NCBI GenBank assembly: GCA_028274465.1
Contig: CM051456.1
Location: 98,423,050 to 98,487,049 of the forward strand
DNA length: 64,000 nt
Source of the DNA: Plantago ovata
Taxonomy: Eukaryota; Streptophyta; Magnoliopsida; Lamiales; Plantaginaceae
Reading direction: 5' to 3'
Notes under the pieces: generated by a model
Told to the model about the DNA's origin: nothing
What the model saw: the letters and a program-made list of their open reading frames with translations, nothing else
Database searches by the model: none
Position numbers and translations under genes: made by a program
Shown here: one piece after another, positions 20,999-31,947 of the stretch
Layout: the number at the start of each line of letters is the position of its first letter
Numbering within the stretch: position 1 is the stretch's first letter

Positions 20999-22497
20999 CA
21001 TCTAGTATCACTTTTTATTTACTCATTCTTTTTTGCTAGGGACTAGCTTAAGTTTCATGAGGGGGATGGGATGTGAACCATGATGTTAAGTATTGTTTGG
21101 CTTTGTGATGTTGAGTATGGTATCTTGTTTTTTAATTGCATTTGCACGTTTACCGCTTTCTTAGTTTTTTAGGTTGCATTTACTGCATTCATCCTAGGAT
21201 AGTCTTGCATATTTTATATGGAGTTTATTGCCGAATTTTTGGAACTTTTTTATTGGGTAGATCAACTAACTATGCCATTAATCATATGCTTCATCTCTAT
21301 GAATTTGTTTGAGGTTTTTCTCGCTTGGCTTGTCACATTTATGTTTTGCACTTAGTTAAGCTTGGTAGTCTCGACATCACTTAGTGGTGTTTTCTCTACT
21401 GCGATTCACGAAGGCCTTTATAATAGGATGATGCATGTTAGGGTCTTATGGTTGTTTTCCCGAGTAATTATGTACGAAAGAGGCAACAAGTCATCACCAT
21501 GCTTTGAGATTGCTAAATGCCTAGGAAGGAGGTAGTGTGAGGTTGTGTGATCCTTTGTTTATAACCTATTCTTCCGAATAGGTTTGGGGAGGGGGTTACA
21601 CCATCATTAGACTTGTTTTTCGTTTTTCATTTCCGTATTGTGAGTTTATTTTTCCTTTCTCGTAAATTTTGTACTCCAACCTATTCTTTCGAATAGGTTT
21701 GGGGAAGTCATTGTGAGTCATTTTGTTTCTTTTTGTTATGCTACTGCTGGCTAAAAAAAATCGAAAAAAAAAGAAAGAAAAATTCCGGGAAAAATGAAAA
21801 AAAAGAAAAAAAAAACTGGAAAAAAAAAAGAAAAAAAAAAAGGAAAAGACCCAAAAAAAAGCAAAGAAGGGTCCAAAAAAGAAAGCCAAATAGCAGTTTA
21901 GCAAAATATTGTGTCTCATTTCCCAATTCTTGTAATGTTCGTAATCGTGATGTAATTTTCTATTTTTTGTCTTTTGTTTTTGAGTGTCATCTGTTCTAGA
22001 CCACCCTCGTCCTGCCAATCAGGAAGTGGTGAAAAGCTTAAGACTTTACTTGAGAGATGGGTAGAATAGGGGAGTGTTATCTTTTATAGGGAACCCTCCT
22101 TCGTTTGATGAGAGCCAGTACTGGTTCGACCTCTTTGAGAGAGTCTTAAACTTGGTGAACAGTAGTAAGTCCTCAGTTTCATAGGCACGGGACAACCATT
22201 CGTATCTTAGCATGCTTCATTACGTCGTCACTGACTAGGTCCAGGTAGAGAATGTTACGAGAGATTATCTTGTCTTGACATAAGTGCTTATGTGGATGTG
22301 TATGAGTCAATCGAGGTATTCTTCAACCTATATTCATGCTTTGATTTATATGGTTTTTGTTCATATGTTTTTTGATAGATTCAGTAGATTAGTTCATTTT
22401 ATTTGGCATGAGACTCCATTTTATGTGTTGCATTGTTTTTTGCATTAGAGTCTAGCTTAGTTGCTTGAGGACAAGCAAAGGTTCGGTTTGGGGAGTT
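20999..22497 (+). other. 3' region of A with palindrome pair, purine tract and PPT
   Basis: Non-coding and closely similar to that of C, H and (inverted) B. Palindromes AACCTATTC-N4-GAATAGGTT at 21563-21584 and 21678-21699; nearly pure A/G tract about 21754-21900; GACAAGCAAAGG at 22470-22481; PPT GGTTTGGGGAGTT at 22485-22497, directly before the LTR. Confidence 0.8.
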
Positions 22498-23805
22498 TGA
22501 TGAATGTGTATTTTACACTTTCATTTGAGTCTTTTTCACCTATTTTAGCTATCCTCTATGTTAATTTAGCTATATTTTAGTGCATTTATTAGAATAGTGT
22601 CACGTTTCCCTTTAGTTTTTATTTTACAGGTTTTGGTTGAAAAACGAGATTTTCTGGGCAATTATATTGAAGTTGACAAAGAATTGGTGTTCCAGAAGCC
22701 TAATGGGATTATCTGAAGGTTTCCGGATAGGATTTGAAGTCTAGGGGTCGAATCTGGAGGTTAGAAGGCCACTAGAAGTCAGAAACCGAGTCCGAAAAGG
22801 GGAAGAAATCAAAAAACGCGTCGAAAACGTGCAAAATCCCGAATTTTGCTCCCGGGCTAGTCGCCCCACGTCTGGGGCCCTTCATCCCTCGGGGACCCTT
22901 CGCCCCACGTGTGGGGCCCTTCACCCCACACTATTTCGAAGCCTATATAGTTGCTCAGTTTTTCTCCGATTTTCATACTTTTCCAGACCTATTCTCTCAC
23001 CTTTCTCTGTAGTTTTAGGTAGGAACTTCCCAGAGCCTGTTCTGGGGGTTCATAGCTTAGGAGACATTTTTTCATAGAAGTTTGGAGCTTGTAAGATCGC
23101 GATTCTTCGAAGACTGACAACCTTCGGTAACATTGTATCTTACAGTTTTTCTACTTATTTTATATATCTTTCATTATGTTTTCTTCTATGATTTCTGTTG
23201 ATTGCATGACAATTATGAGTAGCTAAACTTATCTTTGGTAATAGTATGTGAATTCTTAGCGAAGGGTTGATAATTATGCTAATGGCTATATCGCGCATTA
23301 TACTCCGTGTTATTGCTTTATTTCTTTGATCTAGCGAAATCTATATCTTCGTATGTTGATTAATTATTGCACACAATGGGACAATTCATTAGACTTTAAC
23401 ATATCTATATCTTCATAGTGTTGAATAATTACGGAACACAATTGGACAATAGTGTTTGACCTATCAGTATCTATATCTTCGTAGTGTTTGATAATTACAA
23501 CAGGACAATTATTGATCAAAGATCTCCATGCAAAACCGAGGAATTTACGCATGATTATCAACCCGTTATGCTTTGAAGGACCATACTATCACCAATCTCC
23601 ATTATCTGTTAGAAAAACCTTTGCTATACCGTCTGCTGTTTTTATATTCTAAATTAGATTAGATAAAGCTAGTTATAGTACTCAGAGATCGACACTCGAG
23701 GTTATTCTACTGCTACACTACGGTTTTTGTTGTAGTTGTGAATTGCCTTTGGCAAAATAACAAATTTATTTGCTTGATCCGGAACTAACAATCCCGCGTT
23801 CATCA
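22498..23805 (+). repeat. 3' LTR of A
   Basis: 1308 bp, nearly identical to the 5' LTR outside the GC block. It is longer because the GC block (22843-22930) carries extra units CCCTTCGCCCCACGTGTGGGG. The high similarity suggests a fairly recent insertion. Confidence 0.93.
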
Positions 23806-23810
23806 AAAAG

Positions 23811-24834
23811 CAACAACTTCGAATGGACAAAAGAATGCGAGGAAGCCTTCGAGAAGCTCAAAGAGTATCTACTATCCCCTCCACTTTTGTCCAAAACCAT
23901 GGAAGGAGAAGTACTTTACTTGTACTTGGCAGCAACGGGGGAAGCCATTAGCTCGGTCTTGGTGCGAATCCAAGGAAACGACCACGACAGAGTGAGGCAA
24001 AAAAGCCAAAAAAGCCCAAGTCATTGCCGACTTCCTCGTAGAGTATCCCTATAAGGAAGTGTTAGAGGAAAACTCTCCAGAAAGCCAAAATATCATGATG
24101 ATGGTCGAGGAGCGACCACGATAGAGTGAGGCAATGCAAGCTCTAGAAGATGCTCTGAAATAACTCAAAGAGATGTCAGAGACAAAAAGAAAAAGGCATG
24201 AAGTGTTCCTAGCAGAAAACATCGAGGAGCCTAAGGGTATGGAGAACGTCTCTTCAAAACCCAAAGATCTTACCGACCACGGGGATGTCTGGATTCTTCA
24301 CGTTGTGGATCTTCCTCGGGAAAAAATGGCGGGATAGGAATATACTTCAAAAGTTCGGGAGGAGCAGAGCTTGAGTACGCTGTTACTCTAAGATTTCCGG
24401 TCTCCATCAATGAAGGTGAGTATGAAGCTATCCTCATCGCTCTACGTATGGCAAAATCACTTGAAATGAAGAAGCTCCACCTCTTCACTGACTCTCAATT
24501 GGCCGAGAAGCAAATCTCGGGGAAGTTCAAAACCAAGAAGGACTCACTGGCCGAGTACAAGAGCGCCATCACGGAGGAAATCCAAAAGTTTGAAAATTGT
24601 GAGATTGAGAAATTCTCGAGAGATCTCAATCAAAGAGAAGATGCTCTATCAAAATACGCTTCAGCTTCCGGAGGAGTGGATACCCGAAATGTGATACTTA
24701 TGAGAATCAATGCATCATCCCTATGGTCATCAAAGCCAAACGTCTTGGCCATTTACACTCAACCAAGTTGGATGCAGGGGATCGCTACCTATCTCATGCA
24801 CGGTAGCCTTCCTCGTGATAAAGTTGAAGCATGA
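23811..24834 (+). pseudogene. RNase H and archaeal-type RNase H region of T
   Basis: Begins with FEWTKECEEAFEKLKEYLLSPPLL and LYLYLAATGEAISSVLVR, the connection/RNase H start of gypsy pol. It then drops abruptly into sequence matching the KAQVIADFLVE linker, so most of the first RNase H is deleted. The second RNase H follows: DHGDVWILHV, NEGEYEAILIALRMAKSL, LHLFTDSQLAEKQISG, QREDALSKYAS, with frameshifts near 24310-24360. A 19-bp motif around 23983-24001 recurs at 24114-24133. Not functional. Confidence 0.85.
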
Positions 24835-26001
24835 AGAGTCAAAGGAAAAGCGGGCCGCTACATCATGCAAGGAGACCACTTGTACAAGAGATCCTTTAAG
24901 GGAGTCTACTTGAGATGTGTCGCTGAGCAAGAAGTGCAAAATTTTTTGGGAGAAATACACCAAGGGAGTTGCGGCGACCATGCCGGAGGAAGAACCCTCG
25001 CGCAAAAAGTCATCCGCCAGGGCTACTATTGGCCAACTGTTCGTGAAGATGTTGCTCGATTCGTGAGGAAGTGCGAGGAGTGTCAGTTGCACGCCAATCT
25101 GATCAACGTCCCGGTGAAGCCCTTCATGCCCATTTCCATCACTTGCCTTTTTGATATTTGAGGCATCGACATAGTCGGTCCTTTCCCAAGAGGCACGGGG
25201 CAAAAGAAATTCATCATTGTCGCGGTTGAATACTTTAGCAAATGGGAGGAGGTTGAGGCGGTGTCTACTATCATCGAACAAAGAGTGATGAACTTTGTAT
25301 GGAGAAACATCGTGTGTCGATTCGGCTTACCTAGAGTCCTCATCTCAGATAATGGTTCTCAATTCTGCGGCCATAGGTTCAACGAATGGTGCAAGGAAAT
25401 GAAGATTGAGAGGAGGTACACCTCAGTAGGACATCCTCAATCCAATGGGCAGACCGAAGCCGTCAACAAAATCCTCATCAACAACTTGCAAAAGCGATTT
25501 GCTACCAACAAGGCTTGGGTCGACGAGCTTGACGGAGTGGTATGGGCATACCGCACAACTTCAAAGAAAGCTACAAGAGAAACTCCATTCTCTCTAGTTT
25601 ATGGTTCCGAAGCGGTCATACCAGCAGAAGTGGCTGTAGAAACCCTCAGGATCCAAGGGTATCAACCCGAGGACAATCATACCGAGAGGCTGTTCGACCT
25701 AGAGACGCTAGATGAAGCGAGGAGTACTGCTTTGGCCAACATCCTGAGGTACCAAGCGTTGATCGCGAGAACCTACAATAAAGGTGTGAAAGAGAGAGAC
25801 TTCCAAGTAGGAGACCTAGTACTCCGAAGAGCGGACATCCTAGTCAAAGTTGGGAAGATGCAACCCAACTGGGAAGGCCCCTACAAGATAGTTGAAGCAA
25901 GGTCCAATGGAAGCTACTGTCTCCAAGATATGGAAGGAAGAGTGTTGAAGAACCCTTGGAATACCTCCAACCTCCAGAGGTTCTATGCCTATGTTGTTTG
26001 A
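24835..26001 (+). pseudogene. Integrase of T with in-frame stop
   Basis: Inserts retrotransposon cDNA into chromosomes. The HHCC zinc finger is present (EIHQGSCGDHAGG...CEECQ). The DDE core is readable: first Asp in GIDIVGPFP, second in ISDNGSQFCG, Glu in NGQTEAVNK. The C-terminal half is the best preserved part of T, one 246-aa frame (25261-26001) ending in the typical W-E-G-P-Y and LQRFYAYVV. A TGA sits just before the first catalytic Asp (25159-25161), and the junction to RNase H is frameshifted. Confidence 0.9.
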
Positions 26002-26850
26002 GAAACAAGCTTTTTGAAGTGCTCCTGTGAAAGGCCCCGATTCAAGAATCGAGAGGGATCCCTCACAAAGTTGTGTGAGAAGTACCCTCACCTTTTCGGT
26101 GTAAATTTTTAGGAAGTAGAAGTTCGAAGTAGAGCAACCTTTGAAGTATGGAAAAGTTGTAAGAAAGCTGGCCATGAAGCCCACCATTGTAATTGAATTT
26201 CCGACAAATCAATGCAATGCATATCTTTCAACGACAAAGTGTTAAGACGAAGCTTTATATTTCCTAAAGATCGACCGTAAATACAAAGAAGAGATGCTCG
26301 ATCTATTTCCAAGACATTTCCTTCTCGATCCTTCTCAAAGAAAGGAGAATTTGATTAAGTGTGATCAAGACCTCCTCGATCCGTTTATTCCTCGAAAGAA
26401 AAGAATTCGAGAAGAGTAATGGAAAGCAACTACTGGCTACTCAGATCGAGAAGCAAAATTCCAACACTTAGGAATTTTTCGAATGTGTTAACCAAAATAC
26501 TTAGATTCTTTCCGTTCTTGATAAGAGCGAGGACAACACTTCCTCGATTCGTGTATCGTGCAAAGTTGCTAAAACTACTACTCTAACCAAGTTATACGTC
26601 ATAACTACATGGAGCTAGTAAAATGCACAAGTAAAAAGCACTTGAGGGAGAAGTAAAGAACATTCGATTGAAAGAACGAGAAGGAAGCATCTGTCAAATT
26701 ATGTTACAAACAAGTTCGAGAAAGTTGCCACAAGGGGCCGAATAGAAAGCAATGAAAATTGTTCGGAAAAAACGCCAAGTAAAAGAAATAGTACAACAAT
26801 ACAACATCACCGAGCATACTCGGGCTTCATATCCTCAAGCGCTCCTCGAT
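26002..26850. other. Spacer between T integrase and antisense ORF
   Basis: About 850 bp without a credible gene or repeat. The sequence is moderately A-rich, with several TCGA/CTCGA motifs. It is consistent with the region behind pol in Tat elements. Confidence 0.6.
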
Positions 26851-29800
26851 CTAGTGTGTCCGGCTCGTAGTGAAGTCGCTCTGCACAACCGGGACACTGC
26901 TGGTCGATGCACCTCCTCGATTAGGGCTCTGCAGAGAGTGCACGTTCCCATCGCTATCCTTCCCGCGAGCCTCCTTGATAGCATTAGCATAAGTAACAAG
27001 CTCTAGTTCCACGAAACCCTCCTCGCGCCCCATAACTGGTTGGTTAATTTGAATCCAATGGGCGTTGCGAAGAGGAGCCTTCTCGAATGGAAGAAGCACT
27101 CCAACCCTTAGACACTCTGGAACCCATCGAGGAATGTAAGAGGGCTTGCTCTGAAATGGGACCTCCGGATCGGTGACCAGCTCCCCGGATTCACAGGCGT
27201 GATGCATCTCATTAGTCGGGATATCAAGACAGGTCCTCTCTCCGGCCTGCATACATGTCCTCGCGCGCGTCTACATCAAAGTCTTGAGGCAGGAGGTTGA
27301 TCCGCTTAAGTTGCCCAATGCAGAAAAAGAAGCCCTCCTCCCGAGATGAGTCCTTGATATCTTTGGTGGCCAGTTTGTAGGTTGCAGACTCCATGAAGGA
27401 CCGAGCAGTCTCGAGTCGGCTAACGAGGAGGAAAGACAACATGCTATCTTTGAATTTTTGCATACAGAGCGACAAGGTCGCATAGCCGCCCTTGTAGCCC
27501 TGGGTCCTCTGCTTCTCTCGAGCTGGTCAACTTTAGCGTGAGCCTTCCACACCTCATCGCTCCCACCCAGGAGTACTAGGTACCTGCAGCGCGCAGAGGC
27601 TAAGCTCATGAGCGCGATCTAAATCGGATAGCTGAACTAGACGCTTTATCCTGGTCGATCTCCATAGCTTTTCCCCTTTTGCGAGCAAGCTCATCGCTCC
27701 CACTCAGGTTTAAAAGCCTCTTCGAACCGGCTTTCTTTTGGGGAGCGACCTTTTCCTTAGGCCGCTTTTCAGGGTTGCCATCCGCAGCTTCTTCGGCATT
27801 CTTGCGAGCCGTCGCATCTTCCTCGGCCTTCTTCTTTAACGCCTCTGCCGGGTCCTCGACCACAAGGATCCCCTCTTGTACCAGGGTATCACAATGCTCA
27901 GCCGCGCTCTTCAGGTTAGTCGAATCCAAGGAACCGAGGATTTTCGTGTTCTTGCCAGCAAGACGTTGCTTCCTCCTTGGCTTCAAGGGTCTTCGACATG
28001 ATCCACTGGAACCAGTAATCTGCAAGTTCGAAGGAGTTAGAAGAGCGAAGAGTATCGAAATATCATAAAGAAAGTTTACTAAAAAAATGTAAACAAAAGC
28101 AAGTAAGGGTATTCAAGACGTAGTCCTCGAGATAGTTACCGAAGATGACATCATTGGTATATTTCGAACCCTTGTATCCATTGTAAATAGGAGGTGAAAG
28201 ACCGGCCAAGTAGGGGAGAGGTTGCAACACCAAACCCCAATAAAAATATTTATCTGGGTCCTCGCGCGAGTTCTTCTCCTCGAGCTACAAGACCCAAGGA
28301 TCTAGTTCAATTGGAAGAGGGAATCTCTCAGAGATGGGTCCTCGATAAAAGTGCTTCGGTACTCCCCACTCTGCATGCTCATCAGTCATCCCGGGAAGCT
28401 TCTTCTTTTTCACATAGATGTATCTATGGAACCACTTGTAGCCCGAGGACGTAGGAGCGTCCATGATGAAGCCAAAGTCGGGCCGAGCATTGAAATAATA
28501 AAAATACTTATTCCACGAGCTCATCGAGACTCGGAAGAGCTGGTTGAAGTTGTGGAAATTTACGGGAATCCTAAGTTTCTTGTAGAAAACCCCGAAGCCG
28601 ATAAGTGTGCCGAAAGCAGTTGGAAGGAGTTGCCAGGGCGCGATTCTCAACTGGTTGATGATATACTTAAAGGGATCACAAAAAGGAAGGATCCATCCTC
28701 GGTCGAGCGACAAGAGATGCACGACCATATAGCCAGGAGGTGCATTATAAAAGGTCTGATTAGGTTGGGCGCGAGGATGTCAGTCGTTTTCTTCATCAAT
28801 CTGTACTTCTGCATGATAGAAGGAATCTCTTTTTCCTTAACCGTGGAAGAAGTCGTCGGGATCATACCATCTTCAGTTTTCTCGCCCTCTGAATTGGGGA
28901 GGTCGACATCGAGGATCCCCCGTGTGAATCTCTTACCACTAGCTACGGTAAGCTTGTTGTCGTTCTTGGGAACGACCTGTTTATTTTTTGATCGAGAAGT
29001 GTTCTTCCTCGGCTTCTTAGGAGCTTTTCACGGAGCATGCTCATGCTCGTCATCATCGGATGATAGGATCTCCTCGACCCATTTACGCTTGCACTCCTCG
29101 GCCTGTTTTCTTTCCTCCTCGGCGGCCAACTCAATCGGGTTTGGAGGACGAACATTAGCCGCCGGGAAAGTGAAATTCATTTCCTGAGGATCTATGGTTT
29201 GATAGGGGACCACATCCTCAATATAATACTGCTCTTGAATGATCAAGTCCCTCTGAGCTCTTTTGTTCATCTCAGAAAGTGAGGGAGAAGGAGGATTCTG
29301 GCTCGGACCAGCTTCATTCCCATGGAGATCGAGCATTAACACAGGAGAGTCGTCATCGTCACTGATGACTGTTCGGCGAGTAGTTTGAGGAGGGAATTCA
29401 GATTTGCGTCTCGATTTAGGAGACTCGAGCTCCTCGATCTCATCACCCTGACCTTCTTGAAAAGATCGTTTGCCCTCCTTGAACCAAGCTAATGCGGGAG
29501 TGGGTTGCTCGGCATCATCCATATCTTCTATACGGATGGCCAACGGATCGATATTGGCCCGAGTACCATAGCCTCTCCCGACAACTTGGGCTGCTTGGCT
29601 TATCAAAGTGGCCGGGACACCAGTGTCGGGCGGACCACCTTCCGCCTCTGTATGACCGTCAATAAAGGTTGCATCATCATCTCCTACTCTGCGTCTCCTA
29701 CGGACTTGCAGACGATACTCGTCAACTTCCTCCTCCTCCTCGGAATCATCATCCTCGCCAGATTCCTTGTTTTCTTCACCCTCATCGGACTCATCAGCAT

Positions 29801-29981
29801 CATCATCTTCTTCGCTATCAAGTTCCTCGGACGGCTTGACAAGCTCTTCGTGATCCGAGGACAATTCCAATGTTTGATCGAGGAAAGTCGCCGATACAGA
29901 CGTCTCCTCGGACGTGTCCTGCTCGGTCCCGTAGTCAAGGGCGTCGTGACGGTTTTGTCTGTTGTCACTCCTCTCGGACAT
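26851..29981 (-). pseudogene. Antisense extra ORF (aORF) of T, broken
   Basis: Runs opposite to pol. The start is MSERSDNRQNRH at 29981; sequence upstream of it belongs to the copia LTR. The N-terminal ~320 residues are very acidic with Ser/Glu/Asp runs. An in-frame TGA near 29028 (consistent with CGA to TGA) is followed in the same frame by a basic stretch (KAPKKPRKN). A frameshift near 28740 leads into the conserved part: RIAPWQLLPTAFGTLIGFGVFY, YFNARPDFG, SSGYKWFHRYIYV. This resembles the plant 'putative gypsy-type transposon' domain (Pfam PF04195 type). A Lys/Glu-rich region (28025-27606) and C-terminal fragments (27475-26851) follow in mixed frames. Function unknown; such aORFs are known from Tat elements. 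Confidence 0.7.
28020..28139 (-). other. Possible intron in T antisense ORF
   Basis: On the minus strand the donor is CTTCG|GTAACTATC and the acceptor is CGAACTTGCAG|ATTAC, 120 bp, T-rich. It sits between the conserved domain and the Lys/Glu-rich exon. Inference from splice consensus only. Confidence 0.4.
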
Positions 29982-30011
29982 CCTAAAAGGTAGGCCAGAA
30001 AAGAGAGTAAG

Positions 30012-31515
30012 TGTTAGGACACTTGTAAATTTTGATGAGCAATTAACCATGCTAAACTAAGGAAAGTCCAGTAACTAGTACTCTTAAGGTCCATAGGAAT
30101 TTAGAATTTTAAGGACATTGTAAAAGAGGAACGTTTGTTGAAGACTTAGTATAGGTACTAGTTAGGTGCTTTAGTTTGCTGATGATGTACTTTGTTTTTA
30201 CAAATGAACTATTGAAGCACTAGAACCGTTCAGAAACTTGAAGATTCGAAGACTGAAGATGGCATCTACAAAGGCACATGTTGCTCAGAAAGTGGAAATT
30301 TCAGCACCAACTTGCATAAGTGAAAATCTATATGACAGAGTAGGTTGTGCTTGCTGAAACTGAGACTGACTGCTTGCTGAAATACAAATGTGACCTCCTT
30401 GCTGAAAGTACTTGCATTTTGACTCCAGCGTTCACATTTGAATTCCATTCAAATTCAAATGAACATTAAATGCAAAGTAACCACGCGAAGAACATGAAGA
30501 CTAGAAGACAAATGAAGGACGCTGCTGAAAGTACAAAAGCAAGATAGTGACATCTTAAGGAACAAAGCCTTAGAATTTCAAATTCAAACGGCTCCCTTGA
30601 TTCAATATAAATAGAGGTCATCCGGCAAAGAGTTGAAGTGTGTCAACAACGTGATCAAACTCTCACTTGTGCTTAAACACTCAATCTTCCATACTCTTTA
30701 CTGCCTATTGATCCGTTCTAAGACTTAAGCTTGAAACAAAAGCTACTTGTGAAGAAGTAGAACATTCACGGCTAAGAAATCAGTTAAGTGTTCTTTCTTT
30801 CGAACAAGAACAAGTCTTGACACCAGAAACAACTTAACTTGTTTACTGAAAAGTATTCCAAGTATTGTTTCTTTAGATAACTTGTTATAGCTGAATAATT
30901 TATATTCAAGTCATCTCATCCCAAACCTCTCTAACTGATAAACACCCTTTTTCAGGCGTGAAATTCAGGGGGAATTAATCAAGCATAGCTTTGCTGATTA
31001 AGTGTCCCAAGTTTGGTGGAGAACAAGGTTTCGTTCTCTAGTTAGGTTGGAAACGAAGCAAGTGTGTTTTGGTTTCTAAAGAATCATTATAGATAGGTGT
31101 TGTAAGGAACCTCAAACTTATCTTAGTGAATTCAGTCCTAGAAATGACAAAGTGGATTAGTTGAGAGATTACGCCACTCTTAGATACCACTATAAAATTG
31201 TTTGTGTGATTTACTTTAACGCATTTAGTTTTCAGCAAGCTTAACTATTTGTACACTGCCACTCTGCTCACTTGCTGAAATTAGCACTCTCTGAAAAGCA
31301 CTTATTGTATAAAGACATTTGTACTCTGTTTATAAAGTACCAGTAAAACTTGTTACTGAAAAGTAACTAGTACTTGCTGAGAAAGTTAAGTATCAGCAAA
31401 CTCATTACTGAAAAGTAATAAGCACTTGCTGAGAAAGTTTTTAAACGATGAAAGTTTGAAAAGACTATTCACCCCCCCCCTTCTAGTCTTTTCTTGTTGT
31501 TTAAAGGGACCAACA
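30012..31515 (+). repeat. 5' LTR of copia K1
   Basis: About 1504 bp, TGTTAGGAC...GGACCAACA, so the ends pair imperfectly. It ends with a C-run (about 31470-31480). The decamer CTTGCTGAAA/CTTGCTGAGA recurs at least six times (for example near 30350, 30371, 30400, 31276, 31375, 31426). Confidence 0.8.
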
Positions 31516-31517
31516 AG

Positions 31518-31529
31518 TGGTATCAGAGC
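31518..31529 (+). promoter_or_regulatory. Primer-binding site of K1 (initiator tRNA-Met)
   Basis: TGGTATCAGAGC, the standard copia PBS, two bases after the LTR end. Confidence 0.92.
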
Positions 31530-31627
31530 TGGAGGTTCTTTAACCTTCAGCACTGAACCTAGATCCCCTTAGGTGCTTTTCGTAAATCACTCTCACTTGA
31601 TCAGTTTGGTAGTCTTTTGCTGACAGG

Positions 31628-31708
31628 ATGTCTTTAGGAGACGCTCCCTTGCTGAAGCTGGAAAACTATGAAAAATGGCGAAACAACATGATGCTACATC
31701 TTGAGGCG
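31628..31708 (+). pseudogene. Gag start of K1, truncated
   Basis: Twenty-seven codons, MSLGDAPLLKLENYEKW followed by NNMMLHLEA. This is the typical copia gag opening (ENY...W...M..HL). It ends where gypsy sequence begins (overlap of about 5 bp at 31707-31712). Confidence 0.75.
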
Positions 31709-31781
31709 AAAGGACAATCGCTGGACCCGTCATTCGTTCCTTGTTGGGTTGAACCCATGATTTCAACAGTGGACGAGCCAT
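31708..31781 (-). pseudogene. Gag start of G, truncated
   Basis: Starts MARPLLKSWVQPNKERMTGP at 31781. The WVQP-K-RM-GPAIVLS stretch matches residues ~60-80 of the Z-type gag, but here translation starts about 58 residues later, so the N-terminal helix of the Z-type is absent. Confidence 0.65.
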
Positions 31782-31927
31782 CACGGAACTTGAATATCTG
31801 TAACACGAGTAACTCAAAACTGAAAATTAGTCCTGTTGTCGCGAAATTCTGGAAACAAAGTAACTACTAACTCTGAGAATTGAAAGTTGACAATATAATT
31901 AAGCTAAAGAGCTAAAAGGAGTATAGT

Positions 31928-31944
31928 CCCCGGCAACGGCGCCA
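31928..31944 (-). promoter_or_regulatory. Primer-binding site of G (tRNA-Asp)
   Basis: Exact antisense of TGGCGCCGTTGCCGGGG. Confidence 0.92.
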
Positions 31945-31947
31945 ATT

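Larger units (their letters stand above)
18122..23805 (+). mobile_element. Element A, complete 5.7-kb element with a different gag
   Basis: Two LTRs (18122-19392 and 22498-23805), perfect PBS, one ORF, conserved 3' region and PPT. A perfect TSD AAAAG lies at 18117-18121 and 23806-23810, and removing one copy plus the element joins RT sequence to RNase H sequence of T. The LTR, leader and 3' region match B/C, but the gag ORF is unrelated and there is no protease, pol or separate ORF2. Confidence 0.95.
17804..30011 (+). mobile_element. Element T, old Tat-lineage Ty3/gypsy remnant
   Basis: Reverse transcriptase (17804-18121), RNase H, second (archaeal-type) RNase H and integrase (23811-26001) on the plus strand, with an antisense extra ORF (26851-29981). 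Two RNase H domains and an antisense ORF between pol and the 3' LTR are known hallmarks of the plant Tat lineage. Elements C and A interrupt it on the left and copia K1 cuts it on the right. Many stops and frameshifts show it is old; its LTRs are not visible. Confidence 0.85.
30012..31708 (+). mobile_element. Copia element K1, 5' end only
   Basis: 5' LTR, initiator-tRNA-Met PBS and the first codons of gag on the plus strand. It inserted just outside the start of the T antisense ORF (GTAAG at 30007-30011 would be its left TSD). At about 31708 it stops abruptly against gypsy element G; the rest is missing. Confidence 0.8.

Noticed and set aside
28351..29187. 278-aa plus-strand ORF in the T antisense-ORF region
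   Set aside because: The opposite strand matches a known plant retroelement domain; this frame has no recognisable motif.
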